A stretch of DNA of 64,000 bases, from contig NZ_JAVRHK010000002.1 in assembly GCF_031846585.1 (NCBI RefSeq), positions 434,001 to 498,000 on the forward strand, written 5' to 3'. This document shows, piece after piece, positions 19,301 to 29,416 of this stretch. Source of the stretch: Autumnicola musiva (GTDB lineage: Bacteria; Bacteroidota; Bacteroidia; Flavobacteriales; Flavobacteriaceae). The stretch's first letter is position 1. Every line of letters starts with the position of its first letter. Below the pieces are notes generated by a model, which was given only the letters and a program-made list of their open reading frames with translations, searched no databases and had not been told where the DNA came from. A program made the position numbers and the translations under genes.

Positions 19301-22300
19301 CTATTTTACTTCCACACATATTAGCTGCTCCTGAATGCTTTCAGTATTAGAAATGCGCCAGCGGTTTACGCCGCCATGTGCATTTTCATCAGCATGGTAC
19401 AGGTAATAATCATCTCCAATTTTAACGACATTTGCAGAAAGGGCATTTCCGGCAGAGCCATAGGGAGTGCTTTCATTAGCAACATCAGGTCCTAAAACGC
19501 CAAATAATTTTAGCATTAAGCCATCATCCCTATAGATATACCACATATTTGCCGTTGAATTTTTCCATAATTCCCCGTGATATCCTGCAAATATAAGATC
19601 GTCTATTACTATAGCCGGACCACCGGGGTAATGTACTCCATTGCCGATGTCATACCTTCCATCAGTGGGGAAAGGGCCGGTATAATTTTCCGACGTGCTT
19701 GGCATAGCTCGCCATAGCCATTTATCGCTTCCTGGCCTGAGCCCTCCTAAATGATAACCAGTAGTTCCAAGTTCCGGGTGATGATTTTCATAAGAAACAA
19801 TTATATTATTTTCAGAAACATCAGGAACAGGGGGTGTGTTTTGAAAAATTCCATAGCGGTGATATGGTTGAAGTTTATCCTGATTTTTTAGTTGGGCGAG
19901 CTGTTTTAAACTTCCCCATTGTGGATTGTTTTTCTCGTCAAAACCTGTTAGAGGAGCTTCTTCCCAGGTGACGGTACGGGAATTTTCGCTTCCGGAGAGA
20001 GTGTATTTTCTAAGGGATCCATCTGGTTTTAGGAACCAGTCCAGTACCCATGGAGCTCCTCCTTTTGGAAACCTGATTCCGGTATTTCTCAAACCATAGT
20101 CAGGATCAAGTTCAAAAATGTAAAAGGGGTCATCACTCTTGGATGGATTAATTTGAGCATAGGTTCGACCATTGGAAAGAGTATATACAAATCTTAGTTT
20201 GTAATACCAGTTATCAAATCCGTTTGTATGGTACCTCCAGTTTCTTACCGTTTTCCATGAACCATTATTTCCACCAATTTTCTTGCTGTAGTCTACTTTA
20301 AATTCCATATAATCAGCAAAAACCCTGGTAGGATCATTGGGGTCAACAGTAGCCGATCGCACTTCCCCCTGGTATTCAATTTTGTCCAGAAGGCGGTCTT
20401 CGGTACTAAAATGAAGCACCCTGCGGTTATAGGTGTCGCCAATCCAGTAGCTGCCATCTTCTTCGTAGGTGATAAAAGTTTTTGCACCTCTCAGTAGTTT
20501 ACCATCATCCCGATGGTCAGAAAAATAGAACTTATTATCCTTAACAGTAGGATTGGAAGCATAACCTCCTTTTTGACCAAACGAATCTACCAGGGAACCG
20601 TCAGCAGTTGAAAACCGTTTTATAGTTTGTGTCACTCCATCTGCAATGGCTATAATTTCTCCTGAAGAATCTGCGCCCAAAGCATGCACTTTATTTTTTC
20701 CTGCCAGTTGGATTCCGGTAGAATTTATAGTGCCGTCTGAATTTATCGTATGTTTTTCTACTACATTATCCTTAGATTGAATCCACAGATCTCCTGTACC
20801 TCGGGAATCAATTACAAGTAGACGTGGTTTGTCTATTGAAATATTACGCAACAATTCGCCGGTTGTTTTGTGGTAGACTTTTATCTGATTAAGGTTTAGG
20901 TAAGAGACAAACAAATAATTTCCGTTTCGCTGCACTGCCATTCCCGAAATGAATTTATCATATTCAACATTATCAGTCATTACACCAATTGCTGAACTGT
21001 AGGTGTCTCCTCCTGCCGCTGTGGTATACGATTCCCCTTTACTGAACCTTTTAAAAGAATCATCTGAAGGATTAATACCAAAAATGAAACTTACCTTGGC
21101 TTTGCCCCAGTCATCATAGCCTCCATAATATACCGTTTTACCATCAGTAGTAGAATATTCTGTCTCCTGGCCATTGCCAAATACTCCTGCCTTAAGAACT
21201 TTTATGGGAATTCTTACATTAGGTTCATTCAGGTCAATTTTCCATTGAGCTGCTTTTCCTTCATTAAAACCAGCGGCCAGATATGCTTCATTATCTACTA
21301 CAGACATTGTACGTATCTGCTCGTAAGAAGTTTGTACCCGTTCACCTGTAAGATCAGGTGAATTATTGCCGATGGGGCCTTCCCATTCTGCGATTAGATT
21401 ATTGGTGAGCAACTTAATATTATAATTACCAGCCGCTACTTTCTTTCCTGCATCATCTTTTTTATCCCAGTCCACCGGGTACGTGCCGGCGGCCTGTTGT
21501 TTATTGTTCCACAGAGTTCTCACAAGAGTGCCATCTTCGGCATAAACTCCGGCAGAGGTTGTGGTTGATTTTTTTAGAGTATAGGAACTCCCGGAAAATG
21601 AACTAAGGGCCTGAGGCAAATAATTACACAATTCCGGTACATCACTGTTGCGAGCAGGGCCGTCATTTTCTGTAGAAGAGGAGTTGCCTAAAATTCCTTT
21701 TCCTGTCTTGCCAGATAAATCCACAATTTCCCTGCCTGTGGTGTTAAAGTCATAATAGGCAATAAGTCCTGTACCACCGGGGTTGATTGTCTGTCTAAAA
21801 TTATTAGCTATCTCTTCATAAGAGCGCGCTTTGTTCCAGATCCTTATTTCATCCAGGCACCCTCCAAAGAAACCGGCATTGCCACGGCCAATAGCCTGAA
21901 TGGGAAAGTTTCCGGACCAGTAGGAGTTAGTGGTTATATCTTTGACTCCGTTTATAAATAAACTCATTGAAGTGCCCTTTCTTACAAAAGCAAAATGCTT
22001 CCATTCCCCAGCTTCAATGGTTTGATTGGCATAAATAACCCGCCCTGCAGACCCCTCATCTGGTACATAAATTCTTACCTTCTTCCAATCAAAATTAATA
22101 TCGGGGCCTTTAGTAATCTGTCCCAGGACAGCATCGTGGTGCGTGATTTCTCCTTCAAGTTTAGCCCAGAATTCAATGGTAAAATCTCCGGTAAGATCAA
22201 TATCCGGAATATCTATCCAGTCATCCACACCATCAAATTGAAAACTCCGCAGGTTCGCCTTGCAATTATTAACATTTGTAGGAGGATTTAAGGCGTAGTG

Positions 22301-22360
22301 ATAATTTTGCGCAAACAGAGTATTACATAAAAAGAGAAAGATGTAAATCAATTTTTTCAT
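19301..22360 (-). CDS. Secreted LamG / FlgD-Ig-like / propeller-like surface protein
   Basis: 1019 aa with a signal peptide (MKKLIYIFLFLCNTLFA). Order of parts: a concanavalin/LamG domain (about 38-215; FQFDGVDDWIDIP, TIEFWAKL, and CLDEIRIWNKARS), a FlgD-like Ig segment (about 255-320; DGTLVRTLW ... GTYPVDWDKKDDAGK), then about 600 residues of beta-strand repeats reminiscent of NHL/propeller folds. No catalytic motif recognised; carbohydrate or surface binding is the likely role. It lacks an obvious T9SS C-terminal sorting domain. Its start codon overlaps the stop of the repeat protein by one base, so it is third in a three-gene operon. Transcription is convergent with the polysaccharide cluster. 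Confidence 0.8.
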   Translation of the reverse strand: MKKLIYIFLFLCNTLFAQNYHYALNPPTNVNNCKANLRSFQFDGVDDWIDIPDIDLTGDFTIEFWAKLEGEITHHDAVLGQITKGPDINFDWKKVRIYVPDEGSAGRVIYANQTIEAGEWKHFAFVRKGTSMSLFINGVKDITTNSYWSGNFPIQAIGRGNAGFFGGCLDEIRIWNKARSYEEIANNFRQTINPGGTGLIAYYDFNTTGREIVDLSGKTGKGILGNSSSTENDGPARNSDVPELCNYLPQALSSFSGSSYTLKKSTTTSAGVYAEDGTLVRTLWNNKQQAAGTYPVDWDKKDDAGKKVAAGNYNIKLLTNNLIAEWEGPIGNNSPDLTGERVQTSYEQIRTMSVVDNEAYLAAGFNEGKAAQWKIDLNEPNVRIPIKVLKAGVFGNGQETEYSTTDGKTVYYGGYDDWGKAKVSFIFGINPSDDSFKRFSKGESYTTAAGGDTYSSAIGVMTDNVEYDKFISGMAVQRNGNYLFVSYLNLNQIKVYHKTTGELLRNISIDKPRLLVIDSRGTGDLWIQSKDNVVEKHTINSDGTINSTGIQLAGKNKVHALGADSSGEIIAIADGVTQTIKRFSTADGSLVDSFGQKGGYASNPTVKDNKFYFSDHRDDGKLLRGAKTFITYEEDGSYWIGDTYNRRVLHFSTEDRLLDKIEYQGEVRSATVDPNDPTRVFADYMEFKVDYSKKIGGNNGSWKTVRNWRYHTNGFDNWYYKLRFVYTLSNGRTYAQINPSKSDDPFYIFELDPDYGLRNTGIRFPKGGAPWVLDWFLKPDGSLRKYTLSGSENSRTVTWEEAPLTGFDEKNNPQWGSLKQLAQLKNQDKLQPYHRYGIFQNTPPVPDVSENNIIVSYENHHPELGTTGYHLGGLRPGSDKWLWRAMPSTSENYTGPFPTDGRYDIGNGVHYPGGPAIVIDDLIFAGYHGELWKNSTANMWYIYRDDGLMLKLFGVLGPDVANESTPYGSAGNALSANVVKIGDDYYLYHADENAHGGVNRWRISNTESIQEQLICVEVK

Positions 22361-25152
22361 TACATTACAATATAAGTATTTGTGCCTGTTTTCCTAAGAA
22401 TTCCACCAGTATAGACTTCATCATTACCAATACTTGCATTTCCGGCCGAAACTCCATTTAAGGTAACTCCGGAATCACCTTTAATGCTTAGAACAGTGCC
22501 ATGAACTTCAAGGTTTATGGTTTCTCCTGCCTTCATTTCTTTAAAATCGGAAGTAATAGATAAGGTAGCAGAGTTGGTGCAGGCAATGGTATTGTTAATG
22601 TCAGTAAAAGTAATATTTCTCGAGGAAGAAAAAATTAGAATAGTCGGCTTTTTTATGTAATCTTTTTCAATTTTTTTTCTTAAAGCCGCAGTAACACTGT
22701 CTACCTGGTTCTGGGTATAAAGTTTTGGGATATTGGTGAGGCTTGAATATTTTCCATCAAAATCATCTGAACTGTCTCTGTCCCAATTTGTAAAGGCAAT
22801 AGTATTGCCGTTTGAAATGCTTAGCTTATCTTCATTTAGTGTAAGAAATTGGCTCTCCTGGCCCGAATCGTCTTTAGAAAGTAATTCGTCTACTTCACTT
22901 CTGGTGTAAACTTCAGGAATATTCTTAAGACTTGAATAATTTCCATCAAAATCATCGGTAGCATCCATATCCCAGTTGTTAAAAGTAATGCTGTTTCCTC
23001 CTGAAATGGAAAGTTGTTCTCCATCGAGTTTTAAGGATTGTACGGTGCCACTTCCTCCTGCGTTGACCATTAGGCTATCGACTTCCGCAGAAGTATAAAT
23101 ATTGGGAATATTGAGAAGGTCCTGATAATTTCCGCTGAAAAGCTCGGGTTTATTTTGCAAATCCTGATACTCTCCTGAAAAATCATCAGTAGCATCCATA
23201 TCCCAGTTGTCAAAGTTAATGCTGTTTCCTCCTGAAATGGAAAGTTGTTCTCCATCGAGATTCAGGGATTGAACAGTACCGTCTCCTCCTGCATTTACCA
23301 TAAGGCTATCGACTTCCGCAGAAGTATAGATATTAGGGATATTTTTCAGGTCGCTAAATTCTCCTGAAAAATCATCAGTAGCATCCATATCCCAGTTGTT
23401 AAAAGTAATACTGTTTCCTCCTGAAATGGAAAGTTGTTCTCCATCGAGATTTAGGGATTGAACAGTACCGTCTCCTCCTGCATTTACCATAATACTGTCG
23501 ACTTCCGCAGAAGTATAAATATTGGGGATATTAAGAAGGTCCTGGTAATTTCCGCTGAAAAGTTCGGGTTTATTTTGCAAATCCTGGTAATTTCCCGAAA
23601 AATCATCAGTAGCATCCATATCCCAGTTGTCAAAGGTAATGCTGTTTCCTCCTGAAATGGAAAGTTGTTCTCCATCGAGATTCAGGGATTGAACAGTACC
23701 GTCTCCTCCTGCATTTACCATAAGGCTATCGACTTCCGCAGAAGTATAAATATTAGGGATATTAAGAAGGTCCTGATACTCTCCTGAAAAATCATCAGTA
23801 GCATCCATATCCCAGTTGTTAAAAGTAATACTGTTTCCTCCTGAAATGGAAAGTTGCTCTCCATCGAGTTTTAAGGATTGTACGGTACCACTTCCTCCTG
23901 CATTTACTATAAGACTGTCGACTTCGGCTGAGGTATAGATATTTGGAATATTGAAAAGGTCCTGATAATTTCCGCTGAAAAGTTCCGGTTTATTTTGCAA
24001 ATCCTGATACTCTCCTGAAAAATCATCAGTAGCATCCATATCCCAGTTGTTAAAAGCAATACTGTTTCCTCCTGAAATGGAAAGTTGCTCTCCTTCAAGA
24101 TTTAGGGATTGAACAGTACCGTCTCCTCCTGAATTTACCATAATGCTGTCGACTTCCGCGGACGTATAGATATTCGGAGTATTTAGGAGGTCCTGATAAT
24201 TTCCGCTGAAAAGTTCGGGTTTGTTTTGCAAATCCGGGTAATTTCCCGAAAAATCATCAGTAGCATCCATATCCCAGTTGTTAAAGGTAATACTGTTTCC
24301 TCCTGAAATGGAAAGTTGCTCTCCTTCGAGATTTAGGGATTGAACAGTACCGTCTCCTCCTGTATTTACCATAAGGCTATCGACTTCCGCAGAAGTATAG
24401 ATATTAGGGATATTTTTCAGGTCGCTAAATTCTCCCGAAAAATCATCAGTAGCATCCATATCCCAGTTGTTAAAAGCAATACTGTTTCCTCCTGAAATGG
24501 AAAGCTTATTATTATTTAGACTCAAAGATTGCATAACTCCTTCTGCCGTTTCCATTTTTAGCACCAGGCTATCTATTTGATCTGCGGTATAAATTATGGG
24601 CATATCTTTCAGGCTGTAGAAATTTCCGTCGAAATCATCAGAAGAGTTTTTATCCCAACCTTCAAAAGCTTTTTCCTGCCCGTTAATATCTTCGTCGGAA
24701 TAATGAAACAGATCAGAAATTTGAGACTCTGTAATGGCGCCTGCAATTTGATCGGCCGATTTTGCATGTAGTGCATAAGGAACACTCATCATCTCACTTA
24801 CGCCAATAATCGAATAATCGTTGCCGCCTTGCGCATCTACTTGTGTTTCCACAAAATATGGTCCCTGCACCCAGTTTATGGAGCTAAAATTTCCGGTATT
24901 AATATTTCCCGAGCCTATTTGAAGAGATACTAATCCATTAGCATTAGTTGATTTATAATGTGTTTCTTCATAAACAATAGCACCTGTGGGAGATTTTCGC
25001 CTCAAAATTATCTTTAAGCTGATTTCGCTCCCGGTTATCAGTTTATTGGAGTTATCCCTAATCACCGCCTGATAGCTAATTTTTTCAGGAGTTTGTGCAA
25101 CAACATTAATTCCGGTGAGGATGATAAGCGTAAGGAGAATCATCTTTTTCAT
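22360..25152 (-). CDS. Secreted 930-aa protein with tandem 63/77-aa repeats
   Basis: Signal peptide ending VVAQ, then an N-terminal domain common in Bacteroidota surface proteins (KISYQAVIRD, near 140 VPYALHAKSA), then ten repeats each built around WDMDATDDFSG, NIPNIYTSAEVDSL and GEQLSISGGNSI. Seven central copies are near-identical and come in a 63-aa and a 77-aa form; the longer form has an extra 14 residues (QNKPELFSGNYQDL). The two outer copies on each side are diverged. The C-terminal 100 residues are non-repetitive beta-rich. It probably forms an elongated stalk or fibre. Starts 5 bp after the T9SS-sorted gene. Function unknown. Confidence 0.82.
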   Translation of the reverse strand: MKKMILLTLIILTGINVVAQTPEKISYQAVIRDNSNKLITGSEISLKIILRRKSPTGAIVYEETHYKSTNANGLVSLQIGSGNINTGNFSSINWVQGPYFVETQVDAQGGNDYSIIGVSEMMSVPYALHAKSADQIAGAITESQISDLFHYSDEDINGQEKAFEGWDKNSSDDFDGNFYSLKDMPIIYTADQIDSLVLKMETAEGVMQSLSLNNNKLSISGGNSIAFNNWDMDATDDFSGEFSDLKNIPNIYTSAEVDSLMVNTGGDGTVQSLNLEGEQLSISGGNSITFNNWDMDATDDFSGNYPDLQNKPELFSGNYQDLLNTPNIYTSAEVDSIMVNSGGDGTVQSLNLEGEQLSISGGNSIAFNNWDMDATDDFSGEYQDLQNKPELFSGNYQDLFNIPNIYTSAEVDSLIVNAGGSGTVQSLKLDGEQLSISGGNSITFNNWDMDATDDFSGEYQDLLNIPNIYTSAEVDSLMVNAGGDGTVQSLNLDGEQLSISGGNSITFDNWDMDATDDFSGNYQDLQNKPELFSGNYQDLLNIPNIYTSAEVDSIMVNAGGDGTVQSLNLDGEQLSISGGNSITFNNWDMDATDDFSGEFSDLKNIPNIYTSAEVDSLMVNAGGDGTVQSLNLDGEQLSISGGNSINFDNWDMDATDDFSGEYQDLQNKPELFSGNYQDLLNIPNIYTSAEVDSLMVNAGGSGTVQSLKLDGEQLSISGGNSITFNNWDMDATDDFDGNYSSLKNIPEVYTRSEVDELLSKDDSGQESQFLTLNEDKLSISNGNTIAFTNWDRDSSDDFDGKYSSLTNIPKLYTQNQVDSVTAALRKKIEKDYIKKPTILIFSSSRNITFTDINNTIACTNSATLSITSDFKEMKAGETINLEVHGTVLSIKGDSGVTLNGVSAGNASIGNDEVYTGGILRKTGTNTYIVM
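22988..24478 (-). repeat. Coding tandem repeat array (about 189/231-bp units)
   Basis: Seven consecutive in-frame units inside the 930-aa gene, in reading order short, long, long, short, long, short, long. Units are nearly identical in DNA as well as protein, so the array is recent or kept homogeneous by recombination. It is a likely site of copy-number change and of assembly collapse. Boundaries are approximate. Confidence 0.85.
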
Positions 25153-25157
25153 CGCAT

Positions 25158-25697
25158 TTATTTTTTAATGATTGTAAAAGATCTAATAAGTGAACTTTTA
25201 TTTGAAATTTTAAGGATGTAAAGAGCAGGTTGTAGATGGCCTGGATAAATTTTGGCTGTACTACCTTCTAAAGATCCGTGCATAAGAATTTTCCCCTGCA
25301 TATCGAATAACTCAAATGAGTATTCCCTGTTCTTATTGAAGGTTTTAACAAAAAAATATTCTGTAAATGGGTTAGGATAAACAGTTATCTCCGGCTCTGC
25401 CTGCCGGGAATCTTTTGCGGGTTTTTCCTGGATTACATCCGGTGACTCTCCGGTTTCTTCTGAAAAAAACTGTTGTACACCTTCCTGTATGTGAATAGAA
25501 TGACTCTGACTGGCGGTGTAAAAAGGCTGTCCGAGGCTAAACGCAATAGAGCCATTTTCTTCGTTTCCGTCACCTCCGGAGGCAGTAAAGGCATGAATAA
25601 AATTTTTGTTTGCACTGTAATTTGCAGATGATAAGTCCGCCTGGCAGTTCATCTCAATGCAAAATAGGAATAGCAAGAGTAGGGGGGAATATTTCAT
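25158..25697 (-). CDS. Small secreted protein with T9SS type A sorting domain
   Basis: 179 aa. N-terminal signal peptide (MKYSPLLLLFLFCIEMNCQA) and a short middle part with GDGNEENGSIAFSLGQPFY, a motif frequent in short Bacteroidota surface proteins. The end carries a type IX secretion C-terminal domain of about 75 residues: VYPNPFTEYFFV, FELFDMQGKIL, LQPALYILKIS and a basic end TIIKK. First gene of the surface operon; it ends 5 bp before the repeat protein. It may be the cell-surface anchor or partner for the two larger proteins, which is inference. Confidence 0.85.
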   Translation of the reverse strand: MKYSPLLLLFLFCIEMNCQADLSSANYSANKNFIHAFTASGGDGNEENGSIAFSLGQPFYTASQSHSIHIQEGVQQFFSEETGESPDVIQEKPAKDSRQAEPEITVYPNPFTEYFFVKTFNKNREYSFELFDMQGKILMHGSLEGSTAKIYPGHLQPALYILKISNKSSLIRSFTIIKK

Positions 25698-26072
25698 AAG
25701 TACGGGGGACTACTTATTTATGTTTCTTAAATTTTGTTAACGAAACGCCAAACTTCTATATTACCAATCGACAAAACAAATAAATCATCGCTAAAATACT
25801 TAGTAATTATGTTTTAGGATATTATATGAGGAGTATTAAAAAGTGAAATATATAGTGTTCATCAGGTTAAATAACTATTATCTGTAGTAGAAATTTTAAA
25901 TAAGATAGATTTTTTATAAAATTTATAATGTAAGAAAATTCATATTAAATAAATTAAGATATTGGAGTTAGGAGCATGAATAAATAATATGAGCCCATCG
26001 TAATGTTCGTAGCTTTAATTCATTGAAGCAATAATTCCAAGGTATGCCCGGTGTTTTGATGATATAAAAAAG
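25698..26072. other. Intergenic region upstream of the surface operon
   Basis: AT-rich, with no frame that looks coding. It should hold the promoter of the three-gene surface operon on the - strand. I could not place a convincing Bacteroidota -33/-7 pair. Confidence 0.5.
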
Positions 26073-26105
26073 AAAACCCTGCATTTTTCATAACTGCAGG
26101 GTTTT
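26073..26105 (-). terminator. Intrinsic terminator of the 176-aa gene
   Basis: Perfect 11-bp inverted repeat (AAAACCCTGCA / TGCAGGGTTTT) with an 11-nt loop. Read on the - strand it is followed by a T-rich tract, 24 bp after the stop codon of the 176-aa gene. It is T-flanked on both sides, so it may act in both directions. Confidence 0.78.
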
Positions 26106-26128
26106 TATATTTTATTTAGAAAGGGGAT

Positions 26129-26659
26129 TTACCTCCACTTAAAGCTCTTGTAATCCGGCCGGAAAGTATAAGTTACTTCTTCATCACTTTCAACCTGATC
26201 CAATTTTTTCTGGCTTTCAAGCAGGAACATTCCTAATCGATCATCTTCGTATTCCAATATAAAATCACCCGGAAAATCTTCATGAAAAATTTTGTTTGAA
26301 TCATGTATAGCGGCTTCAAGCTCCGGTGAATCATGGGCAATATTAAGCTTTTCTGCCAGTACATTATTTATCAGCTGATATAAAGAGATATTTCCTTCCT
26401 GTTGTACAATATCATAAATTGTACTTTCCCCATCATGGGGGTCATTTTCAGGACAGGCAATAAGCTTTTTCCATTTTTTGAATAAGTTACTAATTTTACT
26501 ATAGCTGGTGTTTCGTAATGAAAATACCTTCTGTTTTCCGGAAGGGGTGTCAGTATCTTCCAAAGTAGCAGAATATCCATCGCTATAAGATTTTTTTTGT
26601 GAATGCACCACAAATAAATCCTGATGGTGATAATTAAAATTGTTGGGGATGTTTTCCAT
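26129..26659 (-). CDS. Hypothetical protein, 176 aa
   Basis: Not recognised. Soluble, acidic, no signal peptide or membrane segment. The middle has IACPENDPHDGESTIYDIVQ and a charged helix; the end is rich in aromatic and charged residues (TFRPDYKSFKWR). The frame is closed by a strong terminator 24 bp downstream and stands alone between the surface operon and a divergently transcribed oxidoreductase. It is likely a real single-gene unit because of the terminator and normal codon use. Confidence 0.65.
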   Translation of the reverse strand: MENIPNNFNYHHQDLFVVHSQKKSYSDGYSATLEDTDTPSGKQKVFSLRNTSYSKISNLFKKWKKLIACPENDPHDGESTIYDIVQQEGNISLYQLINNVLAEKLNIAHDSPELEAAIHDSNKIFHEDFPGDFILEYEDDRLGMFLLESQKKLDQVESDEEVTYTFRPDYKSFKWR

Positions 26660-26956
26660 TAAGGATGATTTAATAAATCAAATGTAAGAAATTATCGACA
26701 TAATGCACATATAGTAGCTGAAAAACATGAAAAATCGTCACTTTAGAATGTGGGGTCAGACAATTACTGCTGTTTTAATTATGAAAGTTTAAGCTTGTTT
26801 TATTGGTAGCTTCTGGTTCTTAGAGGAAGAAATTATCTACACCTGTATGTTGAGGTTATAGTAAATGAATTGGTTTATTTTGTAAAGCGGACAAGTATTG
26901 AAATTTTTTCAATCTGTATCCGACAGAATAGATTCTGAATTTTTAAAATAAAGAGC

Positions 26957-27967
26957 ATGAATTCCGATAATACAATTCCATATTCAATATTAGAGCTTGC
27001 CAGTGTTGCAAGTGGTACAACTCCGGCCGAAACTTTTAAAGATTCCCTTGATCTTGCCCGGAAAGCTGAAGGTTTTGGTTACAACCGTCTTTGGTTAGCT
27101 GAACATCATAATATGAAAAGCATAGCCAGTTCAGCTACTTCTGTACTTATAGGCCATATAGCAGGAGGTACCAAAAAAATCAGGGTTGGTTCAGGTGGTA
27201 TCATGCTGCCAAATCATTCTCCGCTTATTGTGGCCGAGCAGTTTGGTACATTGGGATCTCTATATCCCGGCCGCATTGATCTGGGGCTGGGAAGGGCACC
27301 GGGAACAGATCAGGTTACGGCACATGCTATCAGGTCAGACAGAATGCAGGCGGTGCACCAGTTTCCGGAGGAAGTAAGCAAAATTCAGCAATTTTTTTCC
27401 AAAGAAAATGCAAACGCTAAAGTTAGGGCCACTGTTGCCGAAGGGGTTGAAATGCCTGTATATATCCTGGGCTCGAGTACAGACAGTGCCCATCTTGCCG
27501 CTAAAAAAGGTTTGCCTTATGCCTTTGCCAGTCATTTTGCACCTGCTCAGCTTTTTGAGGCACTTGATATATATTATAATAATTTCCAGCCTTCAGAATA
27601 CCTGGAAAAACCTTATACGATTGCCTGTATTAATGTTATTGCTGCCGATTCCGATGAGCATGCCGAGAACTTATCTACCTCTCTCATCCGAATGTTCTTT
27701 GGGGTAATGACGGGTAATATAGACTATTTACAAAAGCCTACACCAATGACGCAGGAGTTGCGGGAACTTGCCGCTAATCCTGCTTTTCAGCGAATGCTTA
27801 AATATGCTTTTGTAGGAAGTAAAGAGAGCGTAAGCCATAAAACAGCGGAATTTTTAAAAAAAACAGGCGTTAATGAACTTATGGTGGCTTCGCACATTTA
27901 TGATCATCAGGATAGGGTAAAATCATACCAGATATTTTCTGAAATCATGAAGGAATTAAAGCGTTAA
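26957..27967 (+). CDS. Luciferase-like (LLM class) flavin-dependent monooxygenase
   Basis: 336-aa TIM-barrel protein of the bacterial-luciferase-like family, YhbW/MsnO8-type subgroup. It shows SILELASVASGTTPAETF at the N-terminus, LWLAEHHNM (near residue 50), GSGGIMLPNHSPL and GRIDLGLGRAPGTD. It would use reduced FMN and oxygen on an unknown small substrate. Ends 10 bp before the MATE transporter, so the two may be co-transcribed. Upstream 297 bp is non-coding. Confidence 0.9.
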   Translation: MNSDNTIPYSILELASVASGTTPAETFKDSLDLARKAEGFGYNRLWLAEHHNMKSIASSATSVLIGHIAGGTKKIRVGSGGIMLPNHSPLIVAEQFGTLGSLYPGRIDLGLGRAPGTDQVTAHAIRSDRMQAVHQFPEEVSKIQQFFSKENANAKVRATVAEGVEMPVYILGSSTDSAHLAAKKGLPYAFASHFAPAQLFEALDIYYNNFQPSEYLEKPYTIACINVIAADSDEHAENLSTSLIRMFFGVMTGNIDYLQKPTPMTQELRELAANPAFQRMLKYAFVGSKESVSHKTAEFLKKTGVNELMVASHIYDHQDRVKSYQIFSEIMKELKR

Positions 27968-27977
27968 AGTAGCTGGT

Positions 27978-29369
27978 ATGAATGAAAAAGGCGGGAAAAG
28001 CAGATTTACGGAAGGGAAAATATTTCAGTCATTGCTTAGGCTGGCTCTTCCCATTATTTTTGCAAATATTCTTCAGACCGCTTATCAGCTGATAGATACT
28101 TTTTGGTTGGGAAGGCTTGGGGCTAATGCCGTGGCTGCGGTTAGCCTTAGTTTTCCGATACTTTTTCTGGTATTATCTTTGGGAGGAGGTTTGACCCTGG
28201 CTGGTACCGTTATTGTTTCTCAATATAAGGGCGCGGGTAACCAGCGGCAGGTAGACTACAGCTCTTCCCAAACCGTTTTCGTTATTTTCTTTATTTCGGT
28301 ATTTCTTGCCGCTTTGGGATATTTTGCCGCTCCACCATTAATGCGTTTGGTAGGTGCCGGCCCCGAAATACTCACGGAATCTATCAATTATTTTCAGGTA
28401 ACTTCCTGGGGGTTTATATTCCTGTTCATGTTTTTCGTTTTCCAGTCGCTCATGAGGGGAATTGGTAACGTCCTGCTTCCAATGTACATTGTATTAGCTA
28501 CCGTTTTCCTGAATCTGGTTCTGGATCCTCTTTTTATTTTTGGATATGGTCCTGTACCCGGGTTTGGAGTGGCAGGGGCGGCAGTTGCCAGTGTTATTAC
28601 ACAAGGACTTTCTGCGGCTGCCGGACTTTTTATACTTTTCCGCGGAAAAAAAGGAATAAAAATTAACCGGGCAGATATGAAGCCGGATTCCTCGTGGACT
28701 AAAAGAATGTTCAGGCTGGGAATTCCGGCCAGTTTAGATCAATCTACCCGTGCTGCAGGAATGACCATTATGGTAATGCTTGTAACCAGTTTTGGAAGTG
28801 ATGTGGTAGCGGCCTATGGAATTGGTTCCAGAATCCTTAGCCTTGTAATTGTACCAGCATTGGGTTTTGCCATGGCTACCACTACCCTCGTAGGGCAAAA
28901 TGTTGGGGCTTCCAAAATAAAAAGAGCAGAGAAAATAGGAAACCTTAGTAACAAAATTGCCTTTTTCGGGCTTACAGGAATTGGACTGTTAATGTTTGTT
29001 TTTGCTGAACAGCTCACGGCTTTCTTTGTGCCGGGGGATGAAAGGGTAATTCGTGACGGAGCATTGTTCATAAAAATTATGGCTCCAAGTTTTGGACTTT
29101 TAGGGGTGCAGCAGGTTTTAAACGGTGTTTTTAATGGTGCAGGTTTTACAAAGGCTTCCCTGCTTATTTCGGTTTTTAATTTATGGATTATCAGGTTTCC
29201 TTTTGCTTATGTACTTTCCAACAATACTGAACTTGATTTCAAAGGAATCTGGTGGTCATTTCCAGTTTCCAATTTAATGGCTGCCGCTGTTGCTTTTATT
29301 TATTTTAAAATGGGTTACTGGAAAGTGAGAACTATTAGAAGAAGGCACATCAATTCCCTGCAAAAATAA
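27978..29369 (+). CDS. MATE-family efflux transporter
   Basis: 463-aa membrane protein with 12 predicted helices. The N-terminal half holds LALPIIFANILQTAYQLIDTFWLGRLG and the second half repeats the pattern (LGIPASLDQSTRAAG), the usual MATE/DinF duplication. It should export cationic compounds using a Na+ or H+ gradient. A start 10 bp after the monooxygenase suggests an operon; a short hairpin with a T tract follows about 50 bp downstream. Confidence 0.9.
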   Translation: MNEKGGKSRFTEGKIFQSLLRLALPIIFANILQTAYQLIDTFWLGRLGANAVAAVSLSFPILFLVLSLGGGLTLAGTVIVSQYKGAGNQRQVDYSSSQTVFVIFFISVFLAALGYFAAPPLMRLVGAGPEILTESINYFQVTSWGFIFLFMFFVFQSLMRGIGNVLLPMYIVLATVFLNLVLDPLFIFGYGPVPGFGVAGAAVASVITQGLSAAAGLFILFRGKKGIKINRADMKPDSSWTKRMFRLGIPASLDQSTRAAGMTIMVMLVTSFGSDVVAAYGIGSRILSLVIVPALGFAMATTTLVGQNVGASKIKRAEKIGNLSNKIAFFGLTGIGLLMFVFAEQLTAFFVPGDERVIRDGALFIKIMAPSFGLLGVQQVLNGVFNGAGFTKASLLISVFNLWIIRFPFAYVLSNNTELDFKGIWWSFPVSNLMAAAVAFIYFKMGYWKVRTIRRRHINSLQK

Positions 29370-29416
29370 ATTGCTGATTCGGGGTTTTATTTATGCGGTA
29401 TATTAACAAGTATTTA

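Noticed and set aside
22988..24478. Regular repeats as a CRISPR array.
   Set aside because: Units are 189/231 bp, in frame and coding; no short repeat-spacer pattern.
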